The position numbers were made by a program, and so were the translations under genes. From an uncultured Anaerotignum sp. (GTDB taxonomy: Bacteria > Bacillota > Clostridia > Lachnospirales > Anaerotignaceae), in contig CALWKZ010000073.1 of NCBI GenBank assembly GCA_944381385.1, positions 1 to 43,684 on the forward strand: a stretch of DNA of 43,684 nucleotides. Direction: 5' to 3'. Positions 7,680 to 16,486 of the stretch are shown here, one piece after another (the stretch's first letter is position 1; each line of letters opens with the position of its first letter). The notes under the pieces are model-generated. The model was given only the letters and a program-made list of their open reading frames with translations, was not told the DNA's origin and made no database searches.

Positions 7680-8431
7680 TGGCAGTTGTATTCGAAAAAA
7701 CAAAAGCGTTAACTGATGTCAAATTGCATTATTGTCCTGGTTGTGCACATGGTATCGTACATAGACTGGTAGCAGAAGTTCTGGAAGAACTGGGCGAAGT
7801 AGAAAACGCGATCGCTTGCGTACCCGTAGGCTGCTCCGTATTTGCGAACAATTATTTCAACTTTGACGCGATCCAGTGTGCGCATGGCCGTGCTCCCGCA
7901 ACAGCAACCGGTATCAAGAGAGTACATCCCGACAATATCGTTATGACATACCAGGGCGACGGCGACTTGGCATCCATCGGTACTTGTGAGATCATCCACG
8001 CAGCAGCAAGAGGTGAAAAGATCACAACCATCTTTATCAACAATGGTATCTATGGTATGACAGGCGGTCAGATGGCTCCTACCACACTGCCCGGCATGAA
8101 AGCAACAACAGCGAAAAAAGGCCGTGATCCCAAGATCAATGGTAACCCCCTGCGCGTTTGCGAAATGCTGGCAACACTGACAGGTCCCGCTTACATCGAA
8201 AGAGTAAGCATTTCCACACCTGCACAGGTTACAGCTGCAAAGAGAGCTATCAAAAAAGCATTTGAGATCCAGAGACAGGGTCTGGGCTTCACACTGGTCG
8301 AAGTTGTATCCAGCTGCCCTACAAACTGGGGTCTGACTCCTGTAAAATCCATGGAATTCGTAAGAGAAAAAATGATCCCTTACTATCCTCTTGGCGTTTA
8401 CAAAGACATTACAGCAGAGGAGGGCAAATAA
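7679..8431 (+). CDS. 2-oxoacid:ferredoxin oxidoreductase beta subunit (TPP-binding)
   Basis: A 250-residue TPP-binding subunit (VorA/KorB type). It has HYCPGCAHG near residue 18, VPVGCSVFANNYF, and the TPP/Mg motif GDGDLASIGTCEIIHAAARG ending in TIFINNGIYGMTGGQMAPTT. The cysteines in CPGC and VGCS are conserved in this family. The ATG overlaps the preceding stop, so translation is coupled to vorB. It pairs with VorB to form the catalytic site at the subunit interface. The CTG/GCA/GTA-rich codon pattern is the same as in vorB. Confidence 0.93.
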   Translation: MAVVFEKTKALTDVKLHYCPGCAHGIVHRLVAEVLEELGEVENAIACVPVGCSVFANNYFNFDAIQCAHGRAPATATGIKRVHPDNIVMTYQGDGDLASIGTCEIIHAAARGEKITTIFINNGIYGMTGGQMAPTTLPGMKATTAKKGRDPKINGNPLRVCEMLATLTGPAYIERVSISTPAQVTAAKRAIKKAFEIQRQGLGFTLVEVVSSCPTNWGLTPVKSMEFVREKMIPYYPLGVYKDITAEEGK

Positions 8432-8432
8432 T

Positions 8433-8993
8433 ATGAGTACATTTTCTTCTATCATTGCAGGTTTTGGCGGTCAGGGTTCGTTGCTGATGGGTAAGATTAT
8501 GGCTTACTCCGGTATGCTGGAAGGCAAAGAAGTATCCTGGTGTCCTTCTTATGGTCCCGAAATGCGTGGCGGTACAGCGAACGTAAACGTTATCATCTCT
8601 GACGAAGGTATCGGTTCTCCCGTTATCACAAAGGACGCAGACTGCATCGTTGCACTGAATCAGCCTTCTTTGGATAAATTCGCACCTGTTGTAAAAGTAG
8701 GCGGTTCCCTGGTAATCAATGCAGACCTTTGCTCCGCAGAAAATATCCAGATTAAAGACGGCGTAAAAGTATTCGCGGTTCCCGCAAACAGAATCGCGGC
8801 AGACGCATTCGGCGGCTCCAAGCTGGCTAACCTGGTAATGCTGGGCGCAGTTGTTTACGCAACAGGCGCAATCAAACAGGACGGCATGGATGAAACCTTT
8901 GCCCATGTATTTGAAGGCGGCAAAGCAAAATTCATCCCTGACAACAAGAAAGCCTTTGAACTGGGCTACAACTACGCAAAGGAACACTGCTAA
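8433..8993 (+). CDS. 2-oxoacid:ferredoxin oxidoreductase gamma subunit
   Basis: A 186-residue protein beginning MSTFSSIIAGFGGQGSLLMGK, the hallmark start of the gamma subunit, followed by SWCPSYGPEMRGGTANVNVIIS and SPVITKDADCIVALNQPS. ATG 8433 is chosen because AGGAGGG precedes it by 8 bases and it starts one base after the beta-subunit stop; longer upstream frames only overlap the previous gene. The gamma subunit forms the domain that completes the CoA-dependent half reaction. It is the last gene of the operon, and a strong terminator follows 50 bases downstream. Confidence 0.93.
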   Translation: MSTFSSIIAGFGGQGSLLMGKIMAYSGMLEGKEVSWCPSYGPEMRGGTANVNVIISDEGIGSPVITKDADCIVALNQPSLDKFAPVVKVGGSLVINADLCSAENIQIKDGVKVFAVPANRIAADAFGGSKLANLVMLGAVVYATGAIKQDGMDETFAHVFEGGKAKFIPDNKKAFELGYNYAKEHC

Positions 8994-9045
8994 ACCGATC
9001 CTTCGGGGCGTATTGACCTTGTGTAGGAACTAAAACAGTGTTTTG

Positions 9046-9089
9046 GCGGATAAATCATTGGAATACAGTGGTTTATCCGCTTTTTTTTT
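9046..9089 (+). terminator. Terminator of the vor operon
   Basis: GCGGATAAA (9046-9054) pairs perfectly with TTTATCCGC (9072-9080), followed by nine T. Confidence 0.9.
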
Positions 9090-9115
9090 GAAACAGGGCA
9101 AAGAGAGAGAAAATA

Positions 9116-9144
9116 TTTTCATTCACGGCGGTTTATGGTATAAT
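9116..9144 (+). promoter_or_regulatory. Promoter of zapA and probably the downstream cluster
   Basis: TTTTCA (9116-9121), 17 bp spacer, TATAAT (9139-9144), about 95 bases upstream of the zapA start. Confidence 0.6.
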
Positions 9145-9239
9145 ATCCGCAAAACGAAGTTTTGTGGCTCGCAGCGGTCTATGGACGCAGTACGCTTTTG
9201 CGGCAGGAGCCGACGGGGTGGAAGGAGAACGTGGTATTT

Positions 9240-9644
9240 GTGAAAAACAAAGTGCGGATTACGATAGACGGAAAATCATTTACCCTTATGGGCAATGAAA
9301 CAGAGGAGCATATGCAGAATGTGGCGGCTTATATCGACCAGAAGATGCGGGAGATCCGCAAAACGGCGCAGTCGGTATCGCTGGATTCCAGTTTGGCCTA
9401 TGTGCTGACTTCCATCAATGTAGCAGATGATTATTTTAAGGAAGTGGAAAGAAGTCTAGCGCTGGAGGCGGAGGTGGATGAGCTGAAGCTGCAGTGCATG
9501 ACGCTGAAAAATACCATATCGGAATTGGAAAACAAGCTGGAGCAGGCGCCAAAGGCACAGCCGGAGGAAGCCGCTCCGGAGGATGCGCCGGCGGAGAAAA
9601 ACGTACAGGAATCCGGCGGCAGATATAAAAACAGGAGAAGATGA
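9240..9644 (+). CDS. zapA: ZapA, FtsZ-ring-associated cell division protein
   Basis: A 134-residue protein starting at GTG 9240 (KNKVRITIDGKSFTLMGNETEEH); GTG 9231 is an in-frame alternative only three bases after the AAGGAG site. The N-terminal globular ZapA domain, with VRITIDGKSFTL and AYIDQKMREI, is followed by the NVADDYFK motif typical of ZapA and a coiled coil of about 40 residues (LEAEVDELKLQCMTLK..LENKLEQ). The tail is low-complexity, Ala/Glu/Pro-rich and then basic (GGRYKNRRR). ZapA bundles FtsZ filaments at midcell. It is followed by a U32 gene, a very common pair in Firmicutes. The start codon is the only uncertain part. Confidence 0.88.
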   Translation: MKNKVRITIDGKSFTLMGNETEEHMQNVAAYIDQKMREIRKTAQSVSLDSSLAYVLTSINVADDYFKEVERSLALEAEVDELKLQCMTLKNTISELENKLEQAPKAQPEEAAPEDAPAEKNVQESGGRYKNRRR

Positions 9645-9661
9645 TTATACACAGGGAAAAT

Positions 9662-9704
9662 AGCAGGGGATATTCCGCCTAAGGCGGAGAGGACTGCTGT
9701 TTTT
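9662..9704 (+). terminator. Hairpin between zapA and the U32 gene
   Basis: AGCAG (9662-9666) pairs with CTGCT (9694-9698), with CCGCC/GGCGG (9675-9687) forming an inner stem, followed by GTTTTT. It may partly terminate zapA transcription; readthrough would supply the U32 gene. Confidence 0.55.
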
Positions 9705-9742
9705 CCTTTTCTGCGGAGAGAAAAAAGGAAAGGAGAACGACC

Positions 9743-12166
9743 ATGCCATTTGGACAGAAACCGGAGCTGCTGGCGCCTGCCGGCTCTATGGAAAGCCTGC
9801 GGGCGGCAGTGAATAATGGATGTGACGCCGTATATCTGGGAGGAAAGGAATTCAGCGCCAGACAGTACGCGGGGAATTTTTCTCTGGAGGAGCTGGAGGA
9901 AGCCTGTGATTACTGCCATCTGCGCGGTGTGAAGGTGTACGTTACCGTAAATACGGTGTATAAAAATGAAGAATTGCAGGGGTTCCTTTCTTTCGTGGGC
10001 AGACTGTACCATATGGGCGTCGACGCGCTGATTATGCAGGATACAGGCGCGGCTAAGCTGGTGCAGGAGAATTATCCTGATTTTTGCCTCCATGCCAGCA
10101 CCCAGATGACGGCCAACTCTCTGGCGGATGTGGAATACTGGCATGGAAAGGGCTTTCAGAAGGTGGTGCTGAGCCGGGAACTGACATTGCCGGAGATCCG
10201 TCATATTACAGAGCATACAGAGGCGGAAGTGGAGACCTTCGTCCACGGCGCTCTCTGCGTCTGCTATTCTGGCCAGTGCATTATGAGCAGTATGCTGGGA
10301 GGCAGAAGCGGCAATCGGGGCAGATGCGCCCAGACCTGCCGGCTGCCTTATACCTTATACTGCGGCTATGATAAAGTGGCGGAGGGATACCTGCTTTCCC
10401 CGAAAGATGTGGCTACGGTGACGATTCTGCCGGAACTGATCGAGGCGGGCATCGCTTCTTTGAAAATTGAAGGAAGAATGAAAAATCCGGAATATGTGGC
10501 GGGAGTCACGAGGATTTACCGGAAATATATTGATCTGTATTTTGCGGACCCGGACCATTATGAAGTTACCGCCGAGGATATGAAGGAGCTGACCCAGCTC
10601 TTTAATCGCGGCGGTTTTACGGAAGGCTATTATACGGCCCGGGGCGGTCTGGATATGATGAGCGTGGAGCGGCCGAAAACCTGGGGATTGAAGGTAGGCA
10701 TGGTAGACGCCTATCTGCCGAAATATAAAAAAGTTACCATCCGTACCAGAGAACCGCTGATCCCCGGGGACGGCATAGAGATCTGGACGAAGCGGGGACC
10801 GCATGTAGGCTGCAATATCACAAAGCCCTCCAAGGCCGGGGAATTTATCACTTTGACTTTGGAAGGGGAGATTGAGAAGAATGATGTGGTATACCGCACC
10901 TATGGCAAGGCGCTGAACGACGAACTGCGCAAAACCTGGGAAAAAGACAGCAGAAAGCTGCCGGTCTGGGGCATTTTGAAGGCCAGAGCGGGAGAGCCCA
11001 TGGCCTTGCAGCTTTGGGACAATCTGGGCAGCAGCGTCTATGTGACGGGAGATGTGGTGGAGAAAGCCTCCAACCGGCCTTTGACAGAGGAGGCCCTGCG
11101 GCAGCAGGCGGAAAAGATGGGGGCGACGCCTTTTGTGTTCGCGGAACTGGCTGTGGAAATGGATCAGGATATTTATGTAGGTATCAGTTCCATCAACCGT
11201 CTGCGCAGAGAAGCGGCGGAGGCCTTGGAGCAGGCCATTTTGAAAAAATCCAAGCGAAAAGAGAAAGAGCAGGCGGCTCTGCCCGGCAAAAAGGCGGAGC
11301 GGAACGTATATAAAAAGAGGGTCACGGTTTTGGTGCAGACCTTAGAGCAGTTTGAGACGGCGGTGCGCCAGGCGGGCGTATCCAGAATCTATGTGGAATC
11401 CACGGCGGCCTTTGCGGAGGCACTGGAAGACTGTGTGGAAAAATGCCGCCGGAAGGAGATCGAGTGCTTTGCGGCGCTGCCTCGTATAGATCGGGAACGG
11501 CCGGAGGACGAGGAACGCCTGAAACAGTATCTGGAAAGTGGTCTGGATGGTTTTTTGGTCCGTTCCGCGGGACAGCTGGGGGCAGTGGCCCAAAGCGGCA
11601 AGAAAATCGTGACGGATCATAATTTGAATGTGATGAACCGGGCCTCTGTGGACTTCTGGAAAGAACAGGGGGCGGATGAGGTCTGTCTTTCTGTGGAAAA
11701 TAATTTGCAGGAGATCCGGGCCATGGCGGACCGGGACTGTGAGATGATCGTATACGGCTATCTGCCGCTGATGACCACACAGCAGTGCCCTGTGGGGAAC
11801 TTTGCCGGAGGAAAGACCAGCGGCCAGTATTGCAGCAAACGGTACCATAACGATCTGTATTTCCTGCGGGACAGAAAAGGAGAAAAGTTCCCGCTGATGA
11901 CGGACTGTGAACGGTGTGTCTGCGGTATTTTGAACGGGAAACCGCTCTTTACCCTGAAATTTTATGATGAGATTCTGGAAAACGCTGTAGGCAGTGTGCG
12001 GTTACAGTTTACAAAGGAAGGGCCCGGCCGGACGGAGCGGGTTCTGCGGGCCTACTGCGAAATGACGAAGGACCCTCAGCGCTGCGGCGCCGAAACGAAG
12101 CAGTTATTGCAGCAAATGAGTGAAAAAGGAAGTACCAAAGGGCATTTCTTCCGTGGAGTGGAGTGA
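9743..12166 (+). CDS. U32 family protein with C-terminal DUF3656 (RlhA-like)
   Basis: An 807-residue member of the U32 'peptidase' family. The N-terminus KPELLAPAGSMESLRAAVNNGCDAVYLGG is the family start, and the U32 signature follows as ETFVHGALCVCYSGQCIMSSMLGGRSGNRGRC (about 165-197). A second half of about 400 residues, ending in a Cys-rich CERCVCGILNGKPLF segment, corresponds to DUF3656. In E. coli the protein with this layout is RlhA, which hydroxylates C2501 of 23S rRNA, so RNA modification is more likely than collagen degradation, but the transfer to this protein is inference. The four family cysteines needed for an iron-sulfur site are present. The start follows AAAGGAGAACGACC. It ends four bases before the flippase gene. 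Confidence 0.88.
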   Translation: MPFGQKPELLAPAGSMESLRAAVNNGCDAVYLGGKEFSARQYAGNFSLEELEEACDYCHLRGVKVYVTVNTVYKNEELQGFLSFVGRLYHMGVDALIMQDTGAAKLVQENYPDFCLHASTQMTANSLADVEYWHGKGFQKVVLSRELTLPEIRHITEHTEAEVETFVHGALCVCYSGQCIMSSMLGGRSGNRGRCAQTCRLPYTLYCGYDKVAEGYLLSPKDVATVTILPELIEAGIASLKIEGRMKNPEYVAGVTRIYRKYIDLYFADPDHYEVTAEDMKELTQLFNRGGFTEGYYTARGGLDMMSVERPKTWGLKVGMVDAYLPKYKKVTIRTREPLIPGDGIEIWTKRGPHVGCNITKPSKAGEFITLTLEGEIEKNDVVYRTYGKALNDELRKTWEKDSRKLPVWGILKARAGEPMALQLWDNLGSSVYVTGDVVEKASNRPLTEEALRQQAEKMGATPFVFAELAVEMDQDIYVGISSINRLRREAAEALEQAILKKSKRKEKEQAALPGKKAERNVYKKRVTVLVQTLEQFETAVRQAGVSRIYVESTAAFAEALEDCVEKCRRKEIECFAALPRIDRERPEDEERLKQYLESGLDGFLVRSAGQLGAVAQSGKKIVTDHNLNVMNRASVDFWKEQGADEVCLSVENNLQEIRAMADRDCEMIVYGYLPLMTTQQCPVGNFAGGKTSGQYCSKRYHNDLYFLRDRKGEKFPLMTDCERCVCGILNGKPLFTLKFYDEILENAVGSVRLQFTKEGPGRTERVLRAYCEMTKDPQRCGAETKQLLQQMSEKGSTKGHFFRGVE

Positions 12167-12170
12167 GACG

Positions 12171-13550
12171 ATGTTTGATTTAGTGATCATGCTGAGCAGG
12201 TATTTATTTGTGATCTATATCGGGCTGTTTTTATGGGAGGCCATTGTATATATCGCCTATGAGCAGGGGGGCTATCTGGGCAGCCCTTACCGGGCGGTGT
12301 CCATCCAGCGGCGGCTGGTGGTGCTGATGCATCTGACGGCTTTTCTGATTCTGTCCTATAATACGGATACCCATTTGTTCCATTGGCAGGCGCTGGCCTT
12401 TGGCGCTGCGGCGCTGGTGTTCATCTTGGTCGCCATACAGCTTTTGGATCGGTTTTATTATGAAGGGTGTCCGCTGATCTGGACAGGGATGCTGTTTTTG
12501 ATGGACGTCAGTCTTATCATACTGCACCGTGTAGACGCGGCGCTGGCCTATAAGCAGCTGGTTTGGATGGCGCTGGGACTGGCGGGGATGCTGCTGCTGC
12601 CTTCTGTGCTGCGGCTGATTCCCCGGTTTGAGATCTTTGAATGGGCCTATATCATTGTGTGCTATGGTCTGCTGCTGCTGACGCAGATTTTCGGCGTGGA
12701 GCACGGCGGCTCCCAGAACTGGCTGCAGATCGGCAGTATCAGCTTCCAGCCCTCGGAGATCGCGAAATTCCTGTTTGTGTTTTATCTGGCCAGTGTGTTC
12801 CGCAAGCGTGTGGAGCTGCGGGAATTTCTGATTACTTCTATATTAAGCGCCGGGGTAGTGGCCCTTCTGGTGCTGCAGAAGGATCTGGGCAGCGCCCTGA
12901 TCTTCTTTATGACCTATATGGCTATGCTGTATATCGCCACATCCAATGAGATTCTGGTCCTGCTGGGGATGGGAGCTGCCAGTCTGGCCTCTGTTGTGGC
13001 CTACAAGCTCTTTTCCCATGTGCGTGTCCGTGTGGCGGCCTGGCGGGACCCTTGGGCGGATATCGACAGCGGCGGCTATCAGATCGTGACGTCTTTGTTT
13101 GCCATTACGACTTACGGCCTTTTTGGCAGCGGGCTGACAAAGGGGATGCCCGTCAGCATCCCGGTGGTGGAAAGTGACTGCATTTTTGCCGCCATCTGCG
13201 AGGAAATGGGCGTATTGTTCGGCGCCGGCATCATCTGTATTTTTATTATGATATTATACCGGGGCATCCGGATTACTCTGGACTGCACCAGAAGATATTA
13301 CAGTCTTTTGGCAGTGGGCATTATTGTAATGCTGTCCTTCCAGGCGTTCCTGATTATCGGCGGCGTTATCAAGCTGATTCCGCTGACAGGCGTGACTTTG
13401 CCGCTGATTAGCTATGGCGGCAGCTCCGTACTGGTGAGCCTGATGATGATGGGCATTCTCCAGTGGGTCTGCGTATACTGCGAACAGCATAATCAGGCGG
13501 CGGAGGAGCAGCGGCTGCAGTATCTGGAAGGAGGCTACGGCGATGAATAA
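12171..13550 (+). CDS. FtsW/RodA/SpoVE family peptidoglycan polymerase
   Basis: A 459-residue polytopic membrane protein of the SEDS family with about 10 or more hydrophobic segments. Family motifs are GGSQNWLQIGSISFQPSEIAKFLFVFYLA, LQKDLGSALIFF, GGYQIVTSLFAITTYGLFGSGLTKG, SDCIFAAICEEMG and LPLISYGGSSVL. ATG 12171 is preferred, with GGAG 7 bases upstream; the longer frame from 12120 lies inside the U32 gene. SEDS proteins polymerise glycan strands from lipid II and work with a class B PBP. Here the PBP gene overlaps the 3' end by 8 bases, a strong sign of a functional pair. Whether the pair serves division, elongation or sporulation cannot be told from sequence; location next to zapA favours division or general growth. 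Confidence 0.92.
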   Translation: MFDLVIMLSRYLFVIYIGLFLWEAIVYIAYEQGGYLGSPYRAVSIQRRLVVLMHLTAFLILSYNTDTHLFHWQALAFGAAALVFILVAIQLLDRFYYEGCPLIWTGMLFLMDVSLIILHRVDAALAYKQLVWMALGLAGMLLLPSVLRLIPRFEIFEWAYIIVCYGLLLLTQIFGVEHGGSQNWLQIGSISFQPSEIAKFLFVFYLASVFRKRVELREFLITSILSAGVVALLVLQKDLGSALIFFMTYMAMLYIATSNEILVLLGMGAASLASVVAYKLFSHVRVRVAAWRDPWADIDSGGYQIVTSLFAITTYGLFGSGLTKGMPVSIPVVESDCIFAAICEEMGVLFGAGIICIFIMILYRGIRITLDCTRRYYSLLAVGIIVMLSFQAFLIIGGVIKLIPLTGVTLPLISYGGSSVLVSLMMMGILQWVCVYCEQHNQAAEEQRLQYLEGGYGDE

Positions 13551-14946
13551 TATGAAAAAAAGCGCCAGACGGGTATTCTGGCTGCTGGCGTTGTGTTTCT
13601 TCCTTCTTTTGGGATATTTGGGCAAGCTGGCTCTGGTGGACAGAGAGACCATTTCCGCCAATTCTTATAATATCCGTATGCGTACGGATATGGAAGGCAT
13701 CCAGAGGGGGGATATCCTGGATCGGGACGGCGAGGTGCTGGCAACCAGTATCCAGCAGGAGGACGGCTCCTATCTGCGCCAGTATGAGAGAGCCAGAATG
13801 GCGGCCCATATTACAGGGTACAGCAGCGTAGGCAAGACCGGCGTAGAGGCAGCGGCTAATTTTGAACTGATGACGCCTTACCGGGAACTGCTCCAGAGAA
13901 TAGAGGGCCTGCTTTCCGGCACAGACCCCAAAGGGAATGACGTGGTGCTGACCATTGATATGGATATCCAGAGCATTGCCGGGGATCTGCTGGGCAGCGC
14001 CAAGGGCGCCATTGTGGTGATGGAACCTTCTACGGGGCGTGTGCTGGCTATGCAGGCATACCCGGACTTTGACCCCAATACCGTTTCCGCGGACTGGGAT
14101 TATCTGATCGCCGACGAGGACAGTCCTTTGGTAAACCGTGCCACACAGGGACTTTATCCGCCGGGCTCTACCTTCAAGACCATTACAGCCCTGGCTGCCA
14201 TGGAATATTATCCTGATTGGCAGAACTTTACGTATACCTGTACCGGCGAGGAGACCTTTGAGAACAAGGTCATCCATTGCTACAATAATAAGGCCCATGG
14301 TACGGTGGACATGGCGGGCGCGCTGGCAGCCTCCTGCAACTGCTATTTCGCGGCTTTGGCGGAGGAAATCGGCGCGGAGAATCTGAGCAAAGAAATGAAG
14401 GCCTGCGGCATTACGGCGGATTATGGCTTTGATCTGGCTTACAGCAGCAGTATTATGCACCTGGATAAAGATTCTACGGAAAGCGAGCTGGTGGAAACGG
14501 CCATTGGTCAGGGCAAGACCAGTGTATCTCCGCTGTATATGGCAATGCTGATCTCTGCGATCGCCAATGACGGTGTGATGATGGAGCCGTATATTATCGA
14601 CCATGTGCAGTATTATAATGGAGAGACGGGAAAAACGACAGTGCCCAATAAGCTGATGGATATTTGTACGGCCGAGGAAGCGGCGGTGCTGCAGGAAATG
14701 CTCATCGGCGTTGTGGAAAACGGCACAGGCACAGCGGCGCAGATCAGCGGCGTGACTGTGGCGGGCAAGACCGGTACGGCGGAAAATGCTACGGGCAAAG
14801 ACCATTCCTGGTTCATTGGCTATGCGCCGGCGGAGGACCCGCAGGTGAGCATCGCTGTGATCATCGAAAATTCGGAGGCCTATGGCAGCGCGACGCCCGT
14901 TGCCGGGAAGGTATTGAAGGCGGCACTGGAAAATATGGCGGAATAG
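13543..14946 (+). CDS. Class B penicillin-binding protein (PbpA/FtsI-like)
   Basis: A 467-residue transpeptidase anchored by one N-terminal membrane helix (about 11-31). The catalytic motifs are all present: SxxK as PGSTFK with S209 and K212, SxN as S264-C-N266, and KTG as K409-T-G411. The short N-terminal region carries RGDILDRDGEVLATS (55-69), the usual class B start, but there is no long dimerisation insert or PASTA domain, so it is a compact PbpA-type protein (such proteins are about 450-490 residues). It cross-links glycan made by the preceding SEDS partner. Translation is coupled to that gene by an 8-base overlap, and the patatin gene follows after 8 bases. Confidence 0.92.
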   Translation: MNNMKKSARRVFWLLALCFFLLLGYLGKLALVDRETISANSYNIRMRTDMEGIQRGDILDRDGEVLATSIQQEDGSYLRQYERARMAAHITGYSSVGKTGVEAAANFELMTPYRELLQRIEGLLSGTDPKGNDVVLTIDMDIQSIAGDLLGSAKGAIVVMEPSTGRVLAMQAYPDFDPNTVSADWDYLIADEDSPLVNRATQGLYPPGSTFKTITALAAMEYYPDWQNFTYTCTGEETFENKVIHCYNNKAHGTVDMAGALAASCNCYFAALAEEIGAENLSKEMKACGITADYGFDLAYSSSIMHLDKDSTESELVETAIGQGKTSVSPLYMAMLISAIANDGVMMEPYIIDHVQYYNGETGKTTVPNKLMDICTAEEAAVLQEMLIGVVENGTGTAAQISGVTVAGKTGTAENATGKDHSWFIGYAPAEDPQVSIAVIIENSEAYGSATPVAGKVLKAALENMAE

Positions 14947-14954
14947 GAGAAAAC

Positions 14955-16046
14955 ATGGAGCCAAAGCTGGATCTGACAAAAGAATACGCGGTGGCGCTGG
15001 AAGGCGGCGGCGCCAAAGGAGCCTATCAGATCGGCGTCTGGAGGGCGCTGCGGGAGGCCGGCGTGAAAATTTGCGCTGTCTCCGGCGTATCTGTAGGCGC
15101 CTTGAACGGCGCGCTGATGGCCATGAGGGATCTGGAGCGCGCGGAGGAGCTTTGGAGCAATATCCGGTTTTCTCAGGTCATGGATGTAGACGACCAGCAG
15201 ATGAGCGCATATTATAAGAAGGAACTGCGGGGCGGAGAGCTGCGGAGTTTTTTGCGGGATATGGCGGAGGTGCTTCGGGAAGGCGGCTTTTGCACAGACC
15301 CCTTGCGGCGGCTGCTGGAAGAAAATATCGACGAGGAGAAAATACGTAGGTCGCCGATGTCCCTGTATCTGGTGACTTATTCCCTCAGCGATATGGAAGA
15401 GCTGGATTTGAGCGTTGAGGAAATCCAGGAGGGCTGTCTGGTGGATATGCTGCTGGCCAGCGCCTATTTCCCGATGTTCCGGATGGAACGGCTGGAGGGG
15501 AAATATTATACCGACGGCGGCATACAGAACCTGGTGCCGGTAGACAGCCTTTTGCGGCGAGGATATGAGAATATCCTGGTGATCCGCATTTTTGGTCTGG
15601 GCTTTGAGAAGAAGGTGGAGATTCCGGAGGAGGTATCTGTTACGGAAATCGCGCCAAGAGAAAAGCTGGGCGGTGTGCTGCAGTTTGACAGCGCGCAGAC
15701 AAAACGGGATATGACCTTAGGATATTTCGATGGTCTGCGGACCATATACGGCCTTCGGGGCGAAAAGTATTATATCGACCGCCGGTGGAGCGAGGAACAG
15801 GCCTACGAGGTTCTGAAACACCTTTTGCGGAATGAGGCTGAAAAAAACGGTGAGGAAATTACGCTGCGGGAATTGAATGAGGAGCGTATTCCCAGACTGG
15901 CAAAAAAAATAAAGAGCAAAGGGGATTATTACGCTCTCACACTGCGGGTGCTGGAACGCAGAGCCGAGGAAATGGAGATTTCTCCTTTCCAGGTGTTGAC
16001 AGAAGAAGAATTGTACGCGCAGATTATCCAAAAACAGAAAAGTTAG
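14955..16046 (+). CDS. Patatin-like phospholipase
   Basis: A 363-residue soluble protein of the bacterial patatin (RssA-like) family. The oxyanion loop EGGGAKGAYQIG lies at 16-27, the nucleophile elbow GVSVG has S46, and the catalytic Asp is D187 in TDGGI. The start at ATG 14955 follows AGGAGA. No signal peptide or membrane helix is visible, so it likely acts at the inner face of the membrane as an acyl hydrolase. It is cotranscribed with the SEDS/PBP pair, suggesting membrane-lipid turnover during envelope growth, although that link is inference. A highly charged helical C-terminal extension of about 100 residues follows the catalytic domain. A strong terminator ends the cluster. Confidence 0.88.
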   Translation: MEPKLDLTKEYAVALEGGGAKGAYQIGVWRALREAGVKICAVSGVSVGALNGALMAMRDLERAEELWSNIRFSQVMDVDDQQMSAYYKKELRGGELRSFLRDMAEVLREGGFCTDPLRRLLEENIDEEKIRRSPMSLYLVTYSLSDMEELDLSVEEIQEGCLVDMLLASAYFPMFRMERLEGKYYTDGGIQNLVPVDSLLRRGYENILVIRIFGLGFEKKVEIPEEVSVTEIAPREKLGGVLQFDSAQTKRDMTLGYFDGLRTIYGLRGEKYYIDRRWSEEQAYEVLKHLLRNEAEKNGEEITLRELNEERIPRLAKKIKSKGDYYALTLRVLERRAEEMEISPFQVLTEEELYAQIIQKQKS

Positions 16047-16058
16047 AAGAAGCGTTAG

Positions 16059-16101
16059 AACGAAGCCTTTTTGCATAAAAGCAAAGGGGCTTCGTTTTTT
16101 T
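16059..16101 (+). terminator. Terminator of the cell-envelope cluster
   Basis: AACGAAGCC (16059-16067) pairs with GGCTTCGTT (16088-16096), with a TGC/GCA inner pairing, followed by a T run to 16101. Confidence 0.85.
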
Positions 16102-16451
16102 ATAGACAAAAGACAAATAGTTATGTGGATGATTAACAAATTTTTGCCGATAATTTAACAAAATCTACTAAAACAGAAGGATTTCCTATCCAAATTATTC
16201 GCATACAAAGGAGTTTTAGGCCATGCTTCCGCTAGGAATTGTATGGCGAAATCAAGCAGGAATGACGATAAGTTTTGACGGAAAAGCCTGCAACTATGGA
16301 GAATTTCACAAAAAAGAAAAAGAAATCGGCAAAAAAAGGAAGAAATTTGTCAGGAACGTCCATGGATTGTATACAAAATTCCTTCTTTTGCAGGAGCAGC
16401 GTTTTTTTTCTTTGAAAAATGGAAAATTAGAATAAATTTTTAACAATATGG
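16102..16451. other. AT-rich intergenic region upstream of the acrylate operon
   Basis: No convincing gene. A 70-codon frame at 16223-16435 has an AAAGGAG site upstream but a lysine-rich, low-complexity translation without family features, and I do not call it. Two direct copies of TTAACAAA-like sequence occur at 16133-16161. Confidence 0.4.
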
Positions 16452-16480
16452 TTGCAATCAAAATGCAAAGATGCTATAAT
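16452..16480 (+). promoter_or_regulatory. Promoter of the lcdC-lcdA-lcdB-pct operon (TTGCAA-N17-TATAAT)
   Basis: TTGCAA (16452-16457) and TATAAT (16475-16480) are separated by 17 bp. The expected transcription start, near 16487, leaves a leader of about 209 nt before lcdC. Confidence 0.75.
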
Positions 16481-16486
16481 CAAGAC

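Noticed and set aside
16223-16435. 70-codon open frame with an AAAGGAG site
   Set aside because: The translation is Lys-rich without family features, and the gap is AT-rich with no clear promoter. It was left as non-coding.
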